Assembly (NCBI GenBank): GCA_905160935.1
Contig: CAJHZI010000277.1
Coordinates: 248,001-312,000, forward strand
Source: Enchytraeus crypticus
Lineage: Eukaryota; Annelida; Clitellata; Enchytraeida; Enchytraeidae
DNA length: 64,000 bases
Direction of reading: 5' to 3'
Below the pieces are notes generated by a model, which did no database searches, had not been told where the DNA came from, and saw nothing but the letters and a program-made list of their open reading frames with translations. Made by a program: the position numbers and the translations under genes. Every line of letters begins with the position of its first letter. Position 1 is the stretch's first letter. Shown here piece after piece: positions 36,090 to 48,200 of the stretch.

Positions 36090-36936
36090 ACATAATGTGG
36101 CGACATAATTGAGTTGAATCATGAGCGATATACTGTGCATGTAATACAGGTCAAAGACATAATTAAAGTTAAATAAATTCTTCAAAAGTCTAGATACTTC
36201 AGACACTTCTACTTCACCAAGTCAATGATTCCGGCTAAATTTGTAAAAATTATCTGCTTACAAATTTGTCAGACAATTGTCACGGATATTAAAAATGTTA
36301 GGCTTAATATCCTTAGCATAAGTCAGCATCATAAGTTATAAAGATTAATATATGTCGCAGAAAATTTACTGACACTTAACTATAGTAACGAATAACAAAT
36401 TCAGTATATGTATGTAGTTGAAATAAATAATTGGACAAATAAAGAAGTTCTAATATTTAAAGTGAAGCATATTATCGGTATATTTGTTACAGTGAAGTCG
36501 TTTAGTGGCGCGTGTGAGCTTTAAGACATAGTAGCAAAACATAATAGTATTGTCCTGTTTACCTATTATGTTATAGGTGCCATAAATATGTTATAGTTTC
36601 TTACATTTTCCCACATTTAAATTTTCATAAATGGAAATAACTTTATCATGTATCTTTATTAAAATTTTACCAAATAGAAGTGACATTCACATTTCTTGAA
36701 CCTTTTCTCAAGCTGGTAAGAATTAAAATGTTGCCACGCATTTCGAGTGAAAGAAAAAATAACTAAGAAAAATATTCTACTATTATTCTGTAGTTAGTTA
36801 TAAAACTAAAATATAAATGCTACTTGTTAAGATTCTGAATATAACACAAAACTTATTAGGCAAATTCTGTGAAATTATTTACATCATTATAGAAATCTGA
36901 AACTTCAGACTATACAAATAACATAAGTCTACGAAT

Positions 36937-36982
<46 letters not shown>

Positions 36983-39165
36983 GGGATATATATATTATAT
37001 ATAATATATATATTATATATATATATATATATACATGTATATATACATGTTGGACACACATAAGCCACTGTAATGTTTCGTAATTTTTTCAACAGCATGA
37101 AAAACACTTCGCCGATGGTTTTTTGTTACTATCAACACGTGATACATTGGAGACATTTCTGAAATCTGCCCTATTAGTGAGCTGAGCTAAGGCTTTTCTC
37201 TGTGAGTATTACGCATGTAATAAGCCTAATCTTGCCAAAAGTTATGCTAAGTTGTTGTAAGATTTATAATTCCATTATATTCCTATGTTTTTCGCATAAC
37301 TTATGGAATGCATCAATTATAACCTGCTTTTGGAAGTGAAATCTGATTAAACATATATTATAGATATTAGACCAATGAATTCGGCCTATATTTGTAGGTC
37401 TACTTAAAAATAGGTCACTTAATTTTTATGACCTAGTAACGTTTACAAATAAATCGATTTGTCTGCATTTATTCTACTGCCTTCATGCACGCCTCTCACG
37501 ACGATTTGACACTTAATTTATTCTTGAAATATTACAGAATAATTATTGTCGTTATTGAACAGCAGCACCTTTATTAGATTCTCGCATCTTTTCCGTTTCT
37601 GCAAATTGCAGGTCCAAATGGTACATATTCTCAAAGTCTTCCATCCAACTTGCTCTGAGTAATTTGCGTCTCATCAATTCGCCCACACCTGAGTATGTTA
37701 TTAAGGTTAGGATAAGATATTAATTAGGTTTTTAACTTTTATGTTTGAGGCACGTGTTTGTTCCTACTCTCTTTTGTGTCCCTTTTCACTTCACTTATTC
37801 TGCACGCGTTACGTTTGCATGGTAATGCGGTTGGATTGAAATAACTTTATTTGATTTTAATTTGGGCCCTAACCATTATCCCACAACTGGGTATCATTGA
37901 TCAGACTGAGTCCGTTAAACCTCTGATATGTTTTCCGTTTCATTCTTTAATATCAGCGTTTGTCCGCTCTTAGTGCAACCATGAGGGATTCGGTGGACTA
38001 ACAGTTTTCCGGAACTTATACTGAAAGCCTGACTAGTGACTTACACACAGATTAGCCTTTCACAGTAAGAATGATAACTGATTTATTGTAAAGCATTTAA
38101 CATCGATATTAAAATTATCTTCAACTACTTTGTTAAAACTGGTGTTGATTGAATAAGTTATGGAAAGTACGAGTATTAGTACTGGATGAGTATTAGTACT
38201 AGTATTATAAGTAGTGTTAGGTGATTTCGATCAAATTAGCTTAAATGATGAAGGTACGTTAGTTGATTTGATGGCTCATTACTATGTAGAAATGGATAAA
38301 AAAATTCCGCAGATAGCAGTATAAGAGTGTTATATTGTAGCTTGTAGACCTTTCACGTAGCAGTACACAATTCAGGACAAAGAAAACAGCTTTTTAGTTA
38401 ACTGTCAGACTAATAAAGGTTTAACGTCCGTTTCTTTCATACAAGGATGATGTCAGACTGCTGTGCAGTAGGTAAAACTTTTGCTTCCGTTGCTCAACAA
38501 GCCACTGACTTGTAAAAGTAGAAAACGAACCATAACGTACGATTTAGAGTACAAGTAGTATATCTAGTAATGCTACTGCCAACATTAAAAAGCAATGGAA
38601 TAAACTGAGAATATACTTCTAATGCTATAGTACCAAATACGCATATTACTTTAATTACTACTATTTTACAGGGCTTAGTTTAATCGTAGCAAAAGTACTG
38701 CAAATGAGAGTGAGCCTTAAATTCTTTCTGTAATTAATCAGAGAGCGTATATTAGCAAATTTTCATTAGCTAGTGTTAGTTCATCATAAATTGAAGTTAT
38801 TCCTAAATTCGCATATAATATTCCTTGTGAATTTATTTTTTGTCGCCCAAATGCATCTTTATTAAAGCAAATAACTCTAAGTTGATATTGGTCTACATTG
38901 ACAACATTTATTCCACTCAGCGACTTTAAATGAAACATCAAATCAACCAAATCGTCGAGTGGGTACAAATTGCGAAAGCAAAATTTACCGCCGATGAAAA
39001 TTATTTTCTATTACTTTCATTGGTAACCTTCACTTACAAATTTGGCTTGTTCACGCACGCACGTATATGGAAGATACATCAAGCATATTATGTATGTATA
39101 GTTATTGAAAAATTCACATTTTCCAAATCTCACTTCATCCCTTAGTTTTTCAATTTATGAAAGAA
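36090..39165. other. Intergenic, AT-rich; (TA)n run at 36939-37050
   Basis: Holds the long TA repeat and a partial family C/A-like word at 38413-38460 (AAGGTTTAACGTCCG, GATGATGTCAGACTG). A minus-strand frame at 38968-38738 (76 codons) looks fairly protein-like, but I recognise no domain. Confidence 0.4.
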
Positions 39166-39169
39166 AATT

Positions 39170-39765
39170 AGAAATCAGTATGACTCAAGTTCTTCAATTT
39201 TCCAACAAAGAAAAAGTACTCTGGACGAATTAGATAGAAAATTCAAAAAGTGGCAAAAGTACCTTTGCGTCGAAGACTACAAGAGTGTTTAGTCAGTTAT
39301 GGAATTGTAAATCTAAGAACTTTCACTATCTCTATACACCCTATCTATCTATATCCCTATCTTCCCTATCTATATGCCCTATCAGCTCGCTGAGTTGTGA
39401 CAAAATGGCACCCAAACCTGCGTCTACGTAATCTTTTTGGATCGAGGAACCGCAATTACGACCTAAATGCATTATGTTGATGTGTATTTAGCAGTGTACT
39501 TAACTTTGTAATAATGAATGTGCTTGCTGGATAATGCTAATATGCTAGTTAAGTGTTATGATGTTCTGAGCTTGTTATAGCTTTGTATGCCTAATTCTAT
39601 AAGTAATTGTCTTATAGCTCAATCTATGCGCAGCCTATTTGCTTTTCTGGTTTTTGTTGTATGTGCAAGATTCACGTATGGGTTATTGCGCCTGAAATAA
39701 AGCAAAAAATAAATAAATAAATAATAACAATAATAATAAAAATAATGATAATAATAATAATAATT
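39170..39765 (+). mobile_element. Probable non-LTR retrotransposon 3' end
   Basis: AT-rich DNA ending GCGCCTGAAATAAAGCAAAA and AATAAATAAATAAATAATAA, typical of a LINE 3' UTR with a polyadenylation signal and a tandem tail. No RT domain remains. Confidence 0.4.
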
Positions 39766-40604
39766 ATTATTATAAAGGTTTAACGTCAGTCCTCATCCAA
39801 TGATGATGTCAGGGACGTCCCCACAGAACACATCACTACAGATCAATTACCCAAATCAATCTGAATATAAATTTGCTGAGTATTGGTAACGTCCTAAACG
39901 AGAGCTATAGGTAAACTTGATCGCATTTCTGTGCTTTTCATGTAATCAAAAATAGAGCGTTTGCATTTTCTAACACTGTAACAATTACAACAGACTCGTG
40001 GGGTACTGGTTAATATTGGTTATGTGTAATTGGAAAGTCTATTAAGACTTTTTTCTAGAAATATAAATAGTCTACATAATATGGAAGTATGACAATAATA
40101 AACTTATATGTTTTCCTGCGCTTCGAGATTTTGCGAATGATAGCAAACTGAGATAGATTATGAAACTAGATAGTTAGATAAGAATTTTTAATTTACCATA
40201 AATTCTATTTACATTGCATTAGCATTCAGTGCGGACATTGAATGCTAATACCATTGTTGATAGCACTAATTTCTCAGAAACTTGTTGTTTGCTTCAAAAA
40301 TGAATCCAGTGGAATACATTTTACTTTAATTATCTGTAGCAATGACTAAAATGCAAATTACTTTCAATTTAGGTTCACTTGGAAGATCTTTCTGTTTTCA
40401 TGTGAACCTGAACTCTGGCATAGACTTCTAGTGCGTTTCTGGTACTTTGTTAGTTAAAATATTGTTCAAAAGCTTCAAAATTCAGAGTTTTCACAATTCA
40501 TTTTGTTGCATATGGTAGCCTTTTTTTAAGTTTGAGGTCCTACTTTAAATATAATGTTACTCTTGTTACGATAACAAAAATTTAGATTGATCAAATAACC
40601 AATC

Positions 40605-40665
40605 ATCATAATTATTATCTTCCCTAGATTTCCCAATCAGGTTAGGGATGCAAATTGACCTTAAA
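40605..40665 (-). repeat. SINE B / L2 tail fragment
   Basis: TATCTTCCCTAGATTTCCCA and GTTAGGGATGCAAATTGACC match the shared tail of SINE B and L2. Confidence 0.5.
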
Positions 40666-41269
40666 CCAATAAATTAATAAATTACTTACAAATGGAAATG
40701 ACAATATTAATCTAAACACTCAAAGTTATTTAACAGTTCATCTACACAAAATCATCAAATTTCACAAAAATACATCTCAAAACCGTCTTCCTAATTGTTT
40801 CGTGTTTATTTAATGGGATAATCTATTTATTAGATGAATAGCTTAAATTACCTAATTCGTCTGCCAATTTCCACTTGCTTGTTTCAGTGGATTCTGTATC
40901 GACACTCTCGTTAAGAGAACGTTGACCCGAGTATGGAAAGAAAGCGAACTTGTCGGTTTACTCTGCTTTACAGTAAGGCGAAAGGCAGACAATGTGTAGG
41001 ATTCTGGCCATGCTTAAACGTTATGGTAATGCATATATAATGCATATACATGTATATATACAAACTCGTGACAAAGCTACAAGAAATGCAATGCAATTTT
41101 GAGCTATTCATCACGGCACTAACAATATCAGGAATTTCCACACAATAAGAAAAACTCAACTTACTTCATCAGGATGAAGTCAATTCATTTAATAATTATA
41201 ATCTCACACATCTTTTACACACCCGCGCGTAAAATGCTTTAGCTAATTATAAAGCATTTGCCGTTAAGT

Positions 41270-41410
41270 ACAACTTAGCAAGTAGTGTCCTTAAGTACAA
41301 CTTAAGAAATAGTACAAATTAGCAAGTAGTACAAATTAGCAAGTAGTACAAATTAGCAAGTAGTTTCCCTTAAGTACACTACACCTTAGCAAGTAGTTGC
41401 CATTAACTAC
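41270..41410. repeat. Short tandem repeat block
   Basis: TTAGCAAGTAGTACAAA repeats at about 17-bp spacing, with longer TTAAGTACAACTTAGC variants at each side. Non-coding. Confidence 0.8.
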
Positions 41411-42187
41411 AACTTGACGCCTACTGCAAGAATTGCTTAAAGAATGTTAGACAGAATTTAAATTGTCATCATTAATTAATTTAAATTTATTGGTACATTT
41501 ATTTCTAAGTATCCATGTTATAGCCGGAACAACATAGAACAGATTAACCGTTTCAGTGTCATATGGGACTACTAAGTAAATATTTCTTAGTAAATAGAAC
41601 GCCTGGGATATTGATCCCGATTTAAAGGTTAAATTACGTTTTGAATTACGCCAAAATTTGTGTTGAATTTGTGTGTCTTGGTCGATGGAATGTTATTTAA
41701 GAGAGCTATAAAAACGCTCAGTAAATAAGAAAATATGGCTTAGATCTGCCATTTGATAAAACAAACTCTAGAGCGGGTAGACGGTAAAGGATAACTATCT
41801 ACATAAATGGGTTTGTGGTCCCGTATTTTATCTATAACAATGTATATGTAAATGGTAAATAATAATTCGAAATAGTTACAAGATTTCATATCAATACTTT
41901 CTTTGCTTTACAGCTCTATCTTAGGTTTAGACTGAATTTTAGACTGAAAATTAGCTTAAATTACTAAATTCATGGGATAGAAGCAAATATTATGGCGACT
42001 AGGGCTAATAGTAAATCCCCAGTAACAAGGATCCGAACACGGCACACAATAAGTAATGATCAATATTTCATATTGATCAACCGCCTAAATCTAAAACACT
42101 ACGAATGATTAATCTTTATTAATGAATGAATCAATCGATTCATCTATCCATCAATCAATTAATCTATCAATCTATTTATCTATCAAT

Positions 42188-42400
42188 CAATAGGAATTCA
42201 ACGTTGGGTTCCTCGCCATAAGGCAATGTCAGGACGTCTCAAGCAGACTCTGTACCAACAGACTCCAAAAGCATCACACGATGACGACTGCGACATCAAG
42301 ATAGCAAGAGAAAACGACATCAAAACAGTGCAAACCCAAGATACGAGGCAAGAGGGTAAAATATTGACTAATGATGGAACGAGATTAATACGAATTATTA
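42188..42400 (+). repeat. Repeat family C, sense copy
   Basis: TTCAACGTTGGGTTCCTCGC, AAGGCAATGTCAGGACGTCT, CATCACACGATGACGACTG and CATCAAAACAGTGCAAACCC mirror the copy at 25795-25985. Confidence 0.7.
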
Positions 42401-42545
42401 TGAATATAAGAAAAGAAAATTAGGGGATGATTAGCCACCGCTATATATATGTAGATTCTCTACCTCAAGCTATGAATGAAATTAAGCAGAATGAATGTTT
42501 CGCAGACCAATGGGATCGCAGGCTGTAGATAAGCGCCATTGAGAG

Positions 42546-42577
42546 TATAAAATCTTCTGCCACCATGCTTTTCAGCC
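42546..42577 (+). promoter_or_regulatory. ImpL2: Candidate core promoter of the ImpL2-like gene
   Basis: TATAAAAT at 42546-42553 and an initiator-like TTCAGC with its A at 42574, 28 nt downstream. A strong donor (CCAG then GTAAGAAA) follows at 42830/42831. The next strong acceptor leading into an ORF on this strand is the one before the ImpL2 start (44922). The geometry supports a noncoding first exon; no transcript evidence is available. Confidence 0.5.
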
Positions 42578-42830
42578 CTAACTGATTGCATCATCGCACC
42601 ATGAACAAAGTAACTGATATTTCAAGACAGTGTTTGCAACAAGATCTCGAAGTTAGAAACCAGAAACTTACAATTTAGGTTCCCAAAGTCTAAGCAGTCA
42701 TTCCCTTTTTTTAGATAATTAAGTTTAATATACTACTACAACCGTAATTCATTAGAAACGTAAATAGGAACAAAACACCGAAAAATACAGCATAGTATTT
42801 ATTGTTTAGACTACAACTGCAACATTCCAG
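42574..42830 (+). other. ImpL2: Candidate noncoding first exon (5' UTR) of the ImpL2-like gene
   Basis: 257 nt between the predicted start and the donor at 42831. It includes an upstream open frame of 25 codons from ATG 42601 to TAG 42678, with an A at -3, which could lower translation of the main frame. The intron would run 42831-44922. Confidence 0.45.
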
Positions 42831-42967
42831 GTAAGAAATTGTTTTCAGTCGTAATTTATTTAGATAAATTTATTGAACCCTTTTAATGACTCCTATTGTC
42901 GCGCATGTGTATTGTCTACTTGCTTAATAAATTTATTGCAGATATATAAGTAAATATGACTGGATGA

Positions 42968-43098
42968 TTTAAAGACCCACTCATATGTGGACATGAAGAG
43001 GAAAGCGGAAGACAGAGAAGAGTGGATGCTATTTACTAAGGACCTGCCAGTAGGCAGATCACTAAGGAGAGAGAGATAGATGGATGGATGGATGGATG

Positions 43099-43138
<40 letters not shown>

Positions 43139-43140
43139 TG
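42968..43140 (+). mobile_element. L1 3' terminus with (GATG)(GATA)(GA) tail
   Basis: AAGACCCACTCATATGTGG, GAAAGCGGAAGACAGAGAAG and GGACCTGCCAGTAGGCAG are the family 3' end. The tail passes from GATG to GATA to GA repeats over about 60 bp. It lies in the predicted first intron of ImpL2. Confidence 0.7.
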
Positions 43141-44427
43141 GATGGCAGAGATTACCAAATGTCTGGTGTTTGTAATTCCCATGTGTAGTACTGTAGTTAA
43201 TGGTAGATTAGATATTCAAATGACTTGGTTAGCCAATTGTAGATAAATAACTTAGGGACCGATTGGGATCTCTCTCTTCTATACATTCATAAATTAATAT
43301 GGCACCGCACCTTTATCCTTTTATCGAAATTGTACAGTATATATTCTACTCCACTTGCTTACGTGATAGACATGCTACGTCATTTTACTATAAATTTAGC
43401 ATGTGGCTCTTTTTACATTTTCTCAAAATATTTCATTCATGTATGAAAATCCTATTCATAGTTTTTCGTAACATTGCTATAGCGCACGTCATTTTCTTAG
43501 TTGCCTCCTATATCGGTATGCAGACTAATATTTAATATATTTAATGTTTTGTGACGTTGAGACTTACAGAATAAAAGTTAACATATAAAGCATTGAGGCT
43601 GTCGCGAAGTTTGAATGTTGCGAGAGTATATAGCTTTTTTACTTTTGTGAATTTTTGACAACCATTTGCGATCGTTTCTGATTTAGTAGTGTGGTACATT
43701 TATGCAGTACGGTACCAAACGCTACTTACAATTGTAAATCATAGCTAGGTAGATCATAGTCTGGTCTGGTCTTTCTGTCTGTATATTGACTTCATGAAAA
43801 ACAATCTTTATATCTGCATTTTAACAGTGCCCAAGAAATGATAAATAAGTTACTGTTTCACACTAAATAAAATCACCAATTGTACTAAACGGAAAGAATT
43901 TAGATATTAACAAAAATTTTCTGCTCATCTAAATGTTCTGGTCATAAATTATGGAATGCTATTTCATAGGAGCTTCAGTCCTCTTGGTGCATTAATACTT
44001 TTAATGGCTAGCATAAGATTCACCTTTTCCAGTCCCAAGTTTTGCTTGAACAGATAATTCTGAATGTAACGGAGTTGTGTTCTTCTAGTCTCGCTTCGTA
44101 TTCAAACATTTCTTAAATAATTTATATTTGTTACTGGCTTCTTTATACCAAGCAAGGTTTACATGCATGTACATTTATGCCACCGTCTTCCAAAGAAGAC
44201 TTGAAACTAATGTTCATTGATAAACTGATTGATAAACCTAGCCGGTGAAGTAAATTGCTTGCTTTTGCATCCCTTTATATTTTGCACTTGGCGCACATAA
44301 TAATAATCGTATTGGACAATGAAGTTTTGATCGATTGTTGTGAGTGAAGGCCATCGAGCAAAGTGGCAAGACACGATCAAGACCTGATTTGTAGCACGTC
44401 CCGCATTCACAGCGCTATTGCCTATCT

Positions 44428-44562
44428 AGGGGATTGACCCAATCTGTAGGGGTTCAGCCCATCTGTAGGAGGTCAGCCTATCTGCAGAGGGTCAGCCTTG
44501 CTGCAGGGGGTCAGCCTATCTGCAGGGGGTCAGACTATCTCTAGGGGGTCAGCCCATCTGCT
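44428..44562. repeat. 19-bp minisatellite, about 7 copies
   Basis: Unit close to AGGGGGTCAGCCTATCTGC, repeated seven times with drift; the array is GC-rich. It ends about 360 bp before the ImpL2 coding exon, within the predicted first intron. Confidence 0.85.
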
Positions 44563-44699
44563 GACGCCGTCCGCTTTCTTTTCGAGTGAATTTATAAAGA
44601 ATGGCTACAGCCTAGTAGCAGTAGCTATTAATGAACCATGAAGAACAAAATAGTTTAATAGCCAAAGATCAGAATGATTCAGGCCATAGCAATCTCTCA

Positions 44700-44775
44700 T
44701 TCACTCTCTCTCTCTCTGTCTCTCTCTCTCTCTCTTAGTGCACTGACTACTGGCAGGTTCATGATATAACGCATC
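44700..44775 (-). repeat. (CT)n run and L1 3' terminus
   Basis: A CT run followed by TTAGTGCACTGACTACTGGC and AGGTTCATGATATAAC, the reverse of the L1 end. Confidence 0.6.
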
Positions 44776-44804
44776 CGCTGCTTACTTCAATTTATCAATA
44801 AATA

Positions 44805-44852
44805 AGAATTTAACGTCCGGTTCCCCGCCATAAGGCAATGTCAGGAACGTCA
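44805..44852 (+). repeat. Repeat family C head fragment
   Basis: AATTTAACGTCCGGTTCCCC and AAGGCAATGTCAGGAACG match the start of family C copies. Truncated just upstream of the ImpL2 coding exon. Confidence 0.55.
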
Positions 44853-44930
44853 ACAAATTACTTAAATGTATAAATATTTATACATTAAAGAGAATACATA
44901 TAATTTTCTAATTTTCTTTCAGAGATTACA

Positions 44931-45272
44931 ATGACGAGATTAATTAAATTAGTAGGAAACCATTCTAAGTCAACCATGTCTACCTCTTTGTGCCTCACCC
45001 TGGTAGTCCTCTCTGCCCTACTTCTAGTCTCTCAGGCCTCACCCATCGACAAGCCCGGGCCTCTATCAGAGAGGATCCTGTTCGCCCAGGAGGGGACCAG
45101 GGCCGTGAGGCTCATGCAGGGCCCGGGGCACAGGAAGCACACGGTGGTAAGCCCTTCAGGGGCGGAGGTAGTGCACGCCTTCGAGGGGCAGGATGTCGTA
45201 CTCGAGTGTGAGGCGGCCAGCAGGAGTGGTCCCTCCATTCACTGGCTGCATAACGGTAGAAGAATTTCTCAG
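44931..45272 (+). CDS. ImpL2: ImpL2-like, coding exon 1 (signal peptide, start of Ig1)
   Basis: Acceptor TTTTCTTTCAG ends at 44922, leaving 8 nt before ATG 44931. The alternative ATG 44976 (CAACCATGT) has the better context. GC-rich body. Donor GTATTTA from 45273, phase 0. Confidence 0.85.
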
Positions 45273-48200
45273 GTATTTACTAAGTCTTTATCTATTTTTC
45301 TGACAAGATATTTAGCAGAAGTTTCTGTTGTTCAGCTGTTAATCCGAGTAAATAATCTGGAAGGGCGTGTGTTGGGATTGGGATAAAATCACTCACTGAA
45401 TTAACTGTCAGACTTTCAATAGAGAATCATATTCTGTTTGATTAATCTATAGAGTTTATCAAAATATCAATGTTTATCATTGGTTTTGACTGAATACTGC
45501 GGATTTATTAAACAATCGTTGATACTTCTTGAATGGAATAGCACGTCAGTTTTTAGCTATCAAAATCCTATTATAATTGAAGTATTTAACTGATCATAAT
45601 TGAAGATCATCTGATTATAATTGAGGGTTTTCTATTAGATTGATGCACGTATAATACTTCTTGACCCTTATATTAAATTGGTAAACTGTCTATGAAATAT
45701 AGTTTGATTGCTTGCTTGATTTAAATAAAGGTCAGTGACGGCGTGATGGAGGATTATGAAGAGTTGAGTGAGGATGAATCCATGTCGACCGGATCAACGA
45801 GGTCCAGGCTGTTCCTGGATTGTGTCAGTGCTCGCGACGCCGGAGAATATATTTGTGTTGCTGACACCCCGACCAGTCGAAATATCTCCGTTCGTACATT
45901 GATTGTAGGTCAGTATGCTCTAGATTTACAATGATTGTAGGTCAGTATGCTCTAGATTTACATTGATTGTAGGTCAGTATGCTCTAGATTTAGTTAATTA
46001 GAAAGTTGTCTACAAAAAGTCTTTATAGATTTTTATAAATAGATTAAAAGATTGGACTTTATGAATGGTTAAAGGAATATTATTACAGTAATAATGAATA
46101 TTATAAGCAATTACTGGCAGTCAAAAGCCTCAGATATCTTCTCGTCACCCTAAGAGGAAGCTAATACTGATTTTCGAAATCTGCAAGATGAATAGAAGGT
46201 GAGAGGAGAAAAATATTATGGAATATAGGATATTTCTGCGACTTATATAATATCCGTAATGGAATAGTTAACGACGTTTTTGCCTAATAAGCGAAGCAAA
46301 TTAGGCTAGTTTTATAACATATATTGCCTAAATTAAATGCTCTATTTCAATGTATCGTATTGCTAAAATTGCTCCTTTTGAATTGACTGCATATTACTAA
46401 TGTCACACTCCGAGATTATATAATAGGACAAAAATATCTTTTCTAAAATGGTATTTATTTCGCAGAAAACATTTCAGTAAGATTGACTTATAAAACCACT
46501 ACTTCAACCATTTCCCTTCCACATCCACGCAATATTATATTAATTGACAATATATATTTGGAAACATTGTTAGAAATATTTGACATTCTCTTCTTTAAAA
46601 ATGTAACTTTCCATATTCCGTAACGCATATTAGTAGAGATATGTCTCTATTTAATGTCACACTAGTAACTAGACAGGAATAATATCTTTTCGATAAATAA
46701 GATTCTACAGAATGTGGTGACTTCCGCTTATATTCCGCTCGTTTGCTGCTAATACTGTCGCTAAGGAGCACTCATTCAATCCAAGAATGGATCTAATCCA
46801 AAGTTATGAATGGAAAGTTTTGGTTTCCGTATTGTAGGCTTGGAACAAATGTAGTTGCTTGGAGGGGTCATTTCTCAGTTACTCAGTTTCTCGGTTATTT
46901 GCTTAGGATTGCTGAATATTTGACCGATTGAAGAAGGAATGGAGTGATCATTAAGTGATTAATTGTTTAATTTATTTAATTATTTAGATGAAGCACCTCT
47001 AGAAATTAAAGAGCGAAGAATGATTGCCAATAGTCGATCAGGAAAAAGAGCATTTAAAGGTAAATTTGTTAGTCTTTATCAAACAAAATTGATTTGAAAT
47101 AGAGCAATTTATGCTACGACCTACATTACGTACCTTTCTATATCCACTCCTGCCACAGCATTTCAGTCCATTTCGATGCCAGAAAATTCAATGTATATCA
47201 TATGATAAAATGAGATTATAAATTTTCATATTTATATAATAATATTTACACAACGTTATACTATGGGAATTTTTCTTTATGATATTTATTTCTGTGCATT
47301 TTGTTTCAAATATAAAATAGATAAATATAATTATGGCGCATTGAGCATGATTTAATTATAACTACACCTGACATCTTAGCCTATTTCAGGCTTACCAATT
47401 AATTGAAGAAAAACTTCGTATTCAGATCTAAAATTTCAGTTCATAAATTTAAGTTGTCGTGTGATTATTATATATTTTGTATATTTTTTAAACTGATTTT
47501 CTGGATTTTGGAATTTGCCCCGTTTTGGACCTTCTTTTTGCTCGCTGGCTTTAGATTTTGACTCAATAGTGCTCGATGTTGTCATTGATGACTGTAGCAT
47601 TCTAACTGTTGTTATTATTATTATTTACTAGAACAAACTATTCAGTAGAATATTAAAAGTAATAGGATATGTTAAATGTATTTTATTAAATTTATTTTAA
47701 TAGATGGGCTGAGTTGGTGGCTTGTTGGCAAGTTGTTCGACGGCGGATCAATAGATGCAGGGTTCATATTCGTTGCTCTCCCCCGTTACTGACAGGCTAT
47801 AGAGCAGGAAACTGACGTTAAAACAGCCTTTCCTTGGCTTTTTATATAGATTCATTCTAAGGCATGCGACACGATTTACGTGAAGTAAAATCCTTGCTCT
47901 TAATTTTTTATTATAATTCAAGAGAAATAACTTACGATATGTTTCTTTTGCAGGAAAAAGCTCAAGTTGCGATAAAAAATCAACTGAAAATGGTAAGAAT
48001 TTCATTTAGCTATAGCTACTAGACGTCGTATGAAAGTTATTAATCAGGAATAATACCATATAAAATAACTCCTTGCGGTGGGTTAATACGATAAGCAATG
48101 TCAAGGTCTAGATAAATTTTGTAACGAATCGGAAAAGATATATTTAAAAAGCTGCAATAAACAGTTTTTGCCAAACTTTCTACTACCACGTTATTTTAAA

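Noticed and set aside
38738-38968. Minus-strand 76-codon frame with fairly protein-like composition
   Set aside because: No recognised domain, no supporting splice sites or neighbours; it may be a transposon scrap or chance.
44428-44562. CRISPR-like array
   Set aside because: Contiguous 19-bp units without spacers, in an animal-type genome; it is a minisatellite.
44990-45238. Overlapping frames on both strands inside ImpL2 exon 1
   Set aside because: Shadows of the GC-rich coding exon; only the chosen frame continues through phase-matched exons with Ig motifs.
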